Positions 53,502-58,836 of a stretch of 58,836 bases of DNA are shown here, piece by piece (the stretch's first letter is position 1; each line of letters begins with the position of its first letter). The stretch lies in contig JAHBVG010000034.1 of the NCBI GenBank assembly GCA_019637695.1, positions 1 through 58,836 of the forward strand, written 5' to 3'. The stretch is from Caldilineaceae bacterium. GTDB lineage: Bacteria; Chloroflexota; Anaerolineae; Caldilineales; Caldilineaceae. A model generated the notes under the pieces. It was not told the origin of the DNA, made no database searches, and saw only the letters and a list, made by a program, of their open reading frames with translations. The position numbers and the translations under genes were made by a program.

Positions 53502-54692
53502 TTATCGCAGGGTCGGCGGCGTTTTGGCGGTATTTTTGATGCTGTAGGGGCTAGAGATCGCCACCTCTTCGGCCCAGCCTGGCTTAAGATGGGCAAACAA
53601 GCCATCTGGCGTCATATCCATGACGGCGCAAAGGGGATCAGTATACCCATTGCCTGGCCCCCATTCCCAGGCGTACCAACCGATCTCATGCTGATGACAC
53701 GTCTCCAGAATCGTTCGGTAATCGATTTCGCCGCTTGGACTACAGACACTGGTGCCTTGGGGTTGACCACAAGGCCACCCGCCAAATTTAGAAAACTCAC
53801 CGACGATCAGTGGATAGCCTAGCCCGACCGAATGGGCGAGTTTGCTGCGGATCTTGTCGGCAGTGTAGCCGCAAGCTTTTGACCAATAGAGGTGAACCGA
53901 GAAGAGCAGGTTGTGGTCAGGGTCTGCCGCCAGCAGCGATGCGGCGCTCTCATCCAGCAAGTCGAGGTTTTTTCCCCACTCAGCGGCATCAATCACCAGC
54001 GGAGTATGGATGCCGGCCGCACGCAGGGTTTGGATCGCAGCAGTATAAGCAGCAACAAATTGAGTCTTCTTTACTTTTTCATCCCCAACCTCATTGCCGA
54101 TGTTCACCAGCATGTACGCCTGATGCTTTTGAATCAAGAGGACGGTTTCGGGCCGAACCCAGTAATCAACCAAGGACTGCAAACAACTCCATTTGCCTGT
54201 GGCATCGTGCAATTCGACCATGGGAATCAGGTGATTTTGCCGGGCGTTGGTGACCAATTTATCCAGGATCGCCGGGTCGGTTGGCGCGCCCTCATTGGTG
54301 ATGAGCCAGACAATCCGCACCGAATTCGCGCCAGTTTTGCGAATTTCGCGGAAGTAGGTAGCGCCGGTGGGATCAGCGTGATCCCAAACCGACATTTTGT
54401 TGACGCCGCGCAAGATCACCTTGTTACCAAGCGGGTCGACCAGATACCGTCCTTGGGTATGGAAGACCGCGCTCGGCAACGGTCCAGCGCCGAGCAGCTT
54501 TGTCCAGGTCTCGGCGTCAACCACACCATGTACAAACGTGTTGGTCTGGAATTCCTGTACCCGTTTCAGCGTGATAGGGCCGAAATCTCCATCGACACGC
54601 AGCGGGGGTAGGGCGCTGGGCAATGCATTCAAGCGCGTTTGCAACAAGCGAACATCTTCACCGGTTGCGCCTACGCGTAAGGTTGGCGGCAT
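53502..54692 (-). CDS. GH5-like glycoside hydrolase with peptidoglycan-binding domain
   Basis: The 396-residue protein starts with a PG_binding_1 domain (RVGATGEDVRLLQTRLNAL, VDGDFGPITLKRVQEFQ; residues 1-70). From about 80 it is a GH5 TIM barrel: ILRGVNKMSVWDH, VNIGNEVGD with the acid/base Glu, and YPLIVGEFSKFGG with the nucleophile. GH5 members include cellulases and mannanases. The PG-binding domain suggests wall or polysaccharide attachment. There is no visible signal peptide, so export is unclear. Fusion of these two domains at the N-terminus is noteworthy. Confidence 0.85.
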   Translation of the reverse strand: MPPTLRVGATGEDVRLLQTRLNALPSALPPLRVDGDFGPITLKRVQEFQTNTFVHGVVDAETWTKLLGAGPLPSAVFHTQGRYLVDPLGNKVILRGVNKMSVWDHADPTGATYFREIRKTGANSVRIVWLITNEGAPTDPAILDKLVTNARQNHLIPMVELHDATGKWSCLQSLVDYWVRPETVLLIQKHQAYMLVNIGNEVGDEKVKKTQFVAAYTAAIQTLRAAGIHTPLVIDAAEWGKNLDLLDESAASLLAADPDHNLLFSVHLYWSKACGYTADKIRSKLAHSVGLGYPLIVGEFSKFGGWPCGQPQGTSVCSPSGEIDYRTILETCHQHEIGWYAWEWGPGNGYTDPLCAVMDMTPDGLFAHLKPGWAEEVAISSPYSIKNTAKTPPTLR

Positions 54693-54924
54693 GTTACTCT
54701 CCTTGTCGTTGAAGTAGATGAAAATTAGCTGATGGTACGCAGGTCGCGTTGGGAAAGGTGCAATGAATTACGCCCTTCGCTGTACCGGCGGCGGCAATTG
54801 AAATCCCGGTAAACTTAGCCCACTTTCGCCTTCGCTGGGATGGTCTATCTGCGGTTTCCCCCAGCCTATGGTATACTTGTTCTATGCGTTGGGAACTGTA
54901 TGATCGTATAGCCGAAGGTGAACT

Positions 54925-55329
54925 ATGAATGTTGAACGCTATGAATATGATGAAGAAGGCGATGTGCTGGATGTCTATTTCACCGAAGCCCAGTTTGCCC
55001 AACGTCCCCCCGTGTGGACCATTGAGTTGACCCCGAACATCATGATCAGCATCGACCGCGCTGCCCGTCAGGCGGTGCAACTCACCTTGCTGGACTACTC
55101 GGTATTGGTGCGTATAACGGACGGCGGGCCAATCAGCTTTCCGATTACGGGTCTTGCTGATTTACCGAAAGCAGAGCGCCAGTTGGTCTTAACCATCCTC
55201 ACGGCCCTGCCGGTCAATCGCTGGCTGGACATTTCGACTGTTCAACTCCTGCCCGACTCTCCTTTTACCGTCACCCATCTGGAGCCGCCGCCACAGGCGT
55301 TAAAATCATTGGTGCCGATGCTGGCGTAA
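54925..55329 (+). CDS. DUF2283-type small protein
   Basis: The 134-residue protein begins MNVERYEYDEEGDVLDVYFT, the DUF2283 motif, and continues with a beta-rich segment and a C-terminal LKSLVPMLA. DUF2283 proteins often accompany DUF4258 toxins or other small partner proteins, but here none is present. The ribosome site GAAGGTGA precedes the ATG. A TATACT-like -10 box lies at about 54872. Role unknown. Confidence 0.75.
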   Translation: MNVERYEYDEEGDVLDVYFTEAQFAQRPPVWTIELTPNIMISIDRAARQAVQLTLLDYSVLVRITDGGPISFPITGLADLPKAERQLVLTILTALPVNRWLDISTVQLLPDSPFTVTHLEPPPQALKSLVPMLA

Positions 55330-55384
55330 TACCCGCCGAAAACCACAACGGATTCAGGAAAGCAACAGATTCGCTGACGACTTG

Positions 55385-55600
55385 ACCTGGCGCGTGGACA
55401 GGTACTGCAAATGGGCATGGAACTCAAAGTGTGGCGCGGCCACCCAGATCCGCTGGCTGTGGGCTTGCAGCAACTTGACGACGACGTGAGTAGTCTCAGT
55501 CAGAGCAGATCGGCTGTCGACCGCGGCTGGTTGGTCATCTTTGACCAGCGCAGGAACCAGCCGCAGACGAATCGTACGAAGCCAAAGTGTCCGGCACTCG
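55385..55600 (+). pseudogene. C-terminal relic of an AAA-ATPase/nuclease-like protein
   Basis: The frame gives MGMELKVWRGHPDPLAVGL, QQLDDD and then DRGWLVIFDQRRNQP. This is the conserved C-terminus (ELKVWR...LDxYLxRLGLxxGWLVIFDRR) of PD-(D/E)XK-type proteins attached to AAA domains. The N-terminal several hundred residues are missing, and an insertion SQSRSAVDRG disrupts the middle. A MITE-like element ends it at 55582. Not functional. Confidence 0.7.
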
Positions 55601-55652
55601 CCCCAGGAAATCGAGAAGGGAATCTACTCTTGGTGAATGCTGGACACTTTGG
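55582..55652. mobile_element. MITE-like element, 71 bp
   Basis: CCAAAGTGTCCGGCACTC (55582-55599) is repeated inverted as GAATGCTGGACACTTTGG (55635-55652), with two mismatches over 18 bp. Such an end sequence suggests transposon ends with a short interior. It lies at the tip of a gene relic. Confidence 0.65.
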
Positions 55653-55747
55653 TCGAGTTATTGCCTGTACTCTGCAACGCTACTAACGCCTAGCGTGCAA
55701 GAACACGGAAACGATACATGCTACGTTACCAGCCGCTATAGCTCGCC

Positions 55748-57982
55748 TCAGCGATTGAAAGTCACATCTTCTGGCCGATGGACAGCGAAGAGATGTATCA
55801 TATCACCGCTCTTAGCAATAGCATATCCTCCGTCGACCTGCATGCCGATCTGCGGACCAGAATAGCGCCCGGCAATGCGTGAGGTTCGGCCGTCTGTCGT
55901 AACAATGATCCCTGTCCCGTCGCGCATTTGAACAAGCGCAAGATTGAACTCACTGCTGCCCGGTAAGGTCTGGACGGCTGCAAAGTCCTCTAGCCCAGCC
56001 TCGGTAGCCATCCGGACGGCATCAGGCGGTTGGGGCGGAAGCGGCTGCAGATTGAGTGCTGCCTCGCCATGTCCTTCAATGCGAGCGAAGAGCTGCACAT
56101 TGTCGGGCTGATAGACCTCGACGAAGACGGATTCACCGACCTGTCGTGCGATTTGGGCCGCGCCATCGACATCCCGAATTGCGGCAGCATCCGCTGGCCC
56201 CACGACTGCCAGTCTAGTGAATTCGATCGTTTGAACCCGGATGGCGCCAGTCAGTGGACGGCGCGAGACGCGCTCGACAATGACCTCACTCATGTCAGAG
56301 GAAAGTCCGACGACCGCAGGGACGATGGCATGGCCGTTTTCATTGGCAATCACATCAAGTTGGAGCCCGCGCCCGCGCAGCGTCACCATTTCGCCCTGTT
56401 CGAGCCCCTCAATTGTTACAAGATGGCTGTTCAGTCCGAGTTCAGCACCGAGGTTTCGGCTCCAGTCAGGACCATCGATTGGAGGGTTAACCAAATCCTC
56501 AGGCGTCAGTGGCTCGCCGGTGATGAGTTTGAGCCAGGGACCGCTTAACCTGAGGCAATCGTCAATCCAGTTGACCTGCACATCGACGCCTCCCCCTTCC
56601 TCGTCCGCTCGGTGAATGATGATGGGCTTGCCGAGATCAACCAGCCGGGTACCGCGCGCCGTTCTCAGCAGGATGCGCACATCGGCCGTGATCTGCTCCG
56701 CCACGGCGATCATGAGATCGAAGCCCATACCATCCTGGTCCGGCGGCTTGGACGTCACAAGCCATTGATTGGGTGGCAGGATCTCCACTTCGCAAAGTGC
56801 CCCAGCATCGGAGAGATTGACACCGGCGATTACTCTTAATTGCCGTGGATCAAAGTGGGTCGGCGGTGTCTCAGTCTCGCGGCAATGTCCCCACCATGCC
56901 GGGCGGCTGAAGGGCCAATGCGAAATGTGGATCAGGTCACGCCTGCCAGCCTGCGCACGTTTAACTGGGCCACCGATCGTCATGCCCGCGGCATCCGAAC
57001 TGATGCCACCCCAGCGCGGTTGCGCACCTAAGAAAGCAGGGATCGATGGCAGGTTTATAGTGAAGTAGAAGCTTTGCGCGCCATCATGTACCGCTTGGGG
57101 GATTCTCGACCGAATCTCTTCTCGTGCCAACTTGTGAGCCGCGGCCTCGAATATGACTAGCACTCCCCCAAGATCAAGCACCCAGGAGACCGACAGTTTA
57201 AGGGTGGAGGGTGCAAGGAAGCTCACGCTGCCGGTCGCCTTAACGGTGATACCTGCCACGGGGAGTCCCAGAACCTCGAAGTCTATATTGAGATCCAAGA
57301 GGATGGCTGGTGTCGAACCGTTGGGCTGCCATCTGAGATTTATGGGCAATCCGTTCGGCATGCGGCGCTTAAGGAGATCCACAGCCTCTCCCGCATCGAG
57401 AAACACCCCCCAGTCCTGATTGAGCGCCAAGTGCGGTTCCAAAGATCCCGTCGCGCCAAACCGCATCGCCACTACCCCGTGGCCGCGTGCAAGATCGGGC
57501 TCGGCCGGAAGATCGGCACCCACTAGAGCACTGACGATCGGAGTTGTATCGAATAGCGTCTGTCCGCTGAGCTGATTGATGGCATTGTCAACTGCATTTT
57601 CGACGGCGGACTGTAGTCCTGGCGGCAACGGCAACCCCGACAGATCGGATGTCACCGAGTCGATTGTGAGCGCTCTGTTCACTATCGTTAGACGAACGAC
57701 GACCCCGACCGTACCAGCAGGCTGCTGTGCGCCAGTGGGATCGCCATTCGGATGCGCTTCGACATCAACTTGACTAACCACATAGATCGCTACCTTGAGG
57801 CTAATATCGATGCCGCGACCGGGTGCATCGGCGAATGTCAACGACCCCGGTATCGTGTCTAAATGATCAACATAAAGGCCGGCGTGGTTCACCGGCACAC
57901 AAGTCGTGAAGAGCCAGGTCTGTACCTGTTCGGTGAGAGCCTGGGCTAGCACTGATTCGCGGATCTGAAGCTCAATAGTCAT
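55748..57982 (-). CDS. Unusual 744-residue protein, possibly TULIP-like N-terminus
   Basis: The 744-residue protein has no signal peptide and no membrane segment that I can see. Residues about 1-300 are rich in alternating hydrophobic strands and one amphipathic helix (SAVENAVDNAINQLSG), with a repeated LPVAGITVKATGSVSFLAPS strand pattern reminiscent of TULIP/BPI lipid-binding folds. The middle and end (NWLKLITGEPLTPEDL, DPRQLRVIAGVNL) are beta-rich with no recognised domain. The gene stands alone after a relic zone. AAGGGAAA precedes the ATG. I do not recognise the family, and the fold idea is a guess. Confidence 0.6.
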   Translation of the reverse strand: MTIELQIRESVLAQALTEQVQTWLFTTCVPVNHAGLYVDHLDTIPGSLTFADAPGRGIDISLKVAIYVVSQVDVEAHPNGDPTGAQQPAGTVGVVVRLTIVNRALTIDSVTSDLSGLPLPPGLQSAVENAVDNAINQLSGQTLFDTTPIVSALVGADLPAEPDLARGHGVVAMRFGATGSLEPHLALNQDWGVFLDAGEAVDLLKRRMPNGLPINLRWQPNGSTPAILLDLNIDFEVLGLPVAGITVKATGSVSFLAPSTLKLSVSWVLDLGGVLVIFEAAAHKLAREEIRSRIPQAVHDGAQSFYFTINLPSIPAFLGAQPRWGGISSDAAGMTIGGPVKRAQAGRRDLIHISHWPFSRPAWWGHCRETETPPTHFDPRQLRVIAGVNLSDAGALCEVEILPPNQWLVTSKPPDQDGMGFDLMIAVAEQITADVRILLRTARGTRLVDLGKPIIIHRADEEGGGVDVQVNWIDDCLRLSGPWLKLITGEPLTPEDLVNPPIDGPDWSRNLGAELGLNSHLVTIEGLEQGEMVTLRGRGLQLDVIANENGHAIVPAVVGLSSDMSEVIVERVSRRPLTGAIRVQTIEFTRLAVVGPADAAAIRDVDGAAQIARQVGESVFVEVYQPDNVQLFARIEGHGEAALNLQPLPPQPPDAVRMATEAGLEDFAAVQTLPGSSEFNLALVQMRDGTGIIVTTDGRTSRIAGRYSGPQIGMQVDGGYAIAKSGDMIHLFAVHRPEDVTFNR

Positions 57983-58214
57983 GTTTCCCTTGCTTCCTAT
58001 AAATGTTCGAATATCCGATTACTTCTATATCAACTGATTTCTGTACTGCAACCGTGCGTCTACTTCTGACCAAGTCATGTGACTGACCAGTGTTCGACAA
58101 GACTTCAATCAGCAGCCTGAGAAACTGGGTACAAGAACGAGTGTAGACCACTGTAGGAAACCTCCTCAATACACAGGAATAGGTGTAAAGCACAAGCCAT
58201 ACATTCACTTCGTC
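57983..58214. other. 232-bp gap with no gene
   Basis: Nothing convincing is seen besides the expected promoter for the minus-strand 744-residue gene. Not repeat-rich. Confidence 0.4.
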
Positions 58215-58445
58215 CTACTCCTCAGCCAGGTCGTTCCGTTCACGCCTGCTCTGCTCCTGCATCCTCAACCAGTCAGCCACCAACCCAGGGAGCGCCTCCA
58301 ACTGCCGAAAGTGGCCCACCGGCCGCTCATTCAGATCCACCACAACGCCTTGCTGCAATTGGCCCTGCCCATCCACCAGAAAACGGATCACAAGGATCTG
58401 ATAGGGCGCATTGCCCAGGTGGTTAACCGCTGTGTTAACCCGCAC
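58215..58445 (-). CDS. Small hypothetical protein
   Basis: The 76-residue protein starts at GTG and contains VVVDLNERPVGHFRQLEALP and ends with charged DWLRMQEQSRRERNDL. I recall the VDLxxRPVG-type segment as a frequent element in uncharacterised Chloroflexota proteins. It starts 2 bp after the stop of the gene upstream, so it is cotranscribed with it. Function unknown; it could be a partner subunit. Confidence 0.55.
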   Translation of the reverse strand: MRVNTAVNHLGNAPYQILVIRFLVDGQGQLQQGVVVDLNERPVGHFRQLEALPGLVADWLRMQEQSRRERNDLAEE

Positions 58446-58447
58446 CT

Positions 58448-58836
58448 TTATTCCCTGAGTGGTGCGGCGGTGCGCATAATTTCCCTGGCTGTTTCCAGGC
58501 TATAACTCCCGGTATCCTGTTTATGGGCGAAGAAAAGTTGTGCATCCAGCATTTCTCTGACGGTTGCACTGGGTCCTTTCTTCAAACCCTCCTGGCACAC
58601 TATATCCACCTGATCAAACTGCTCTGTCCGTCGCAACAGATCGGCCATGACTACTTCTTCAAGACCCGTCTCTTGTGCAAATGTGTTGCGCTTTGCCCTT
58701 ACCATCTGAAAAATCGACAAGGCCCGTTGTCGGCATGAGATCGCTGATTCTTTCGCTCCCCAGTCGTCACATGCCCAGGCTGCATATACCGCGTGCCAGC
58801 CTGCTTGGGGGTAATCGCCCGTCTGTTCCGCAATCA
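58448..58836 (-). CDS. TPR-like hypothetical protein, 5-prime end outside the window
   Basis: The frame is open to the window edge and reads IAEQTGDYPQAGWHAVYAAW, CDDWGAKESAISCRQRALSI, then EVVMADLLRRTEQFDQVDIV. This is a tetratricopeptide-like helical array. A start at TTG 58720 is not needed, since coding sense continues upstream of it to the edge. The full protein is longer than the 129 residues visible. Probably in an operon with the small gene downstream. Function unknown. Confidence 0.65.
   Translation of the reverse strand, partial: IAEQTGDYPQAGWHAVYAAWACDDWGAKESAISCRQRALSIFQMVRAKRNTFAQETGLEEVVMADLLRRTEQFDQVDIVCQEGLKKGPSATVREMLDAQLFFAHKQDTGSYSLETAREIMRTAAPLRE

Overview
The window reads as a chromosome segment of a moderately GC-rich, heterotrophic bacterium. 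It is most likely a member of the Chloroflexota, in the Caldilineae/Anaerolineae style. That assignment is an inference from gene content: an F420-type luciferase-like oxidoreductase, Uma2, STAND-type XRE/NB-ARC/TPR regulators, CSLREA-type secreted proteins, many solitary toxin-antitoxin pieces, and many short hairpin repeats between genes. There is no rRNA, tRNA or CRISPR array that I can support.

Layout. (1) 50-2751: a neutral-ceramidase-like protein and a conserved protein of unknown function, both on the minus strand. (2) 2853-6109: an arsenic cluster, arsR - arsN2-like acetyltransferase - arsM - MFS transporter, with a visible ArsR promoter/operator and a second operator copy. (3) 6222-13420: a secreted beta-propeller-like protein, two divergent citrate synthases (one fused to a DNA-binding domain), a cupin, and two near-duplicate branched-chain aminotransferases around a DUF3224 gene. 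(4) 13499-20706: an SH3/M23 peptidase, then a run of CPBP-like membrane protein, sensor kinase, response regulator and a short Rho factor. (5) 21050-29800: serine hydrolase, epimerase, M20 peptidase, a deleted guaB relic, GH1 beta-glucosidase, a GT39-like membrane glycosyltransferase and Uma2. (6) 29849-36037: solitary HicB, leuS, and a minus-strand group of ilvE, esterase and saccharopine-dehydrogenase-like enzyme. (7) 36248-42679: GNAT, sugar isomerase, and a pyruvate dehydrogenase set (E1 alpha, E1 beta, E2) preceded by one toxin-antitoxin-like pair and interrupted by another. (8) 42756-49254: a plus-strand run of catabolic oxidoreductases. (9) 49400-58836: an accessory zone with MITE-like elements, yefM-yoeB, broken genes, a STAND regulator, a GH5 glycosidase, and an unusual 744-residue protein.

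How it fits together. Branched-chain amino acid and acetyl-CoA metabolism recur (three aminotransferases, two citrate synthases, PDH), next to scavenging of sugars, esters and peptides. The arsenic genes form a methylate/acetylate-and-export module under one repressor.

The most unusual signal is a set of palindromic repeats of the same kinds that sit between genes but here lie in frame inside conserved coding sequences: leucyl-tRNA synthetase, the PDH E2 subunit (twice), the GT39-like transferase, and probably the serine hydrolase. They add proline/serine/arginine-rich linkers at domain borders or loops. This resembles in principle the Rickettsia palindromic elements. The second notable signal is a citrate synthase carrying a helix-turn-helix domain whose own promoter has a palindrome between the -35 and -10 boxes.
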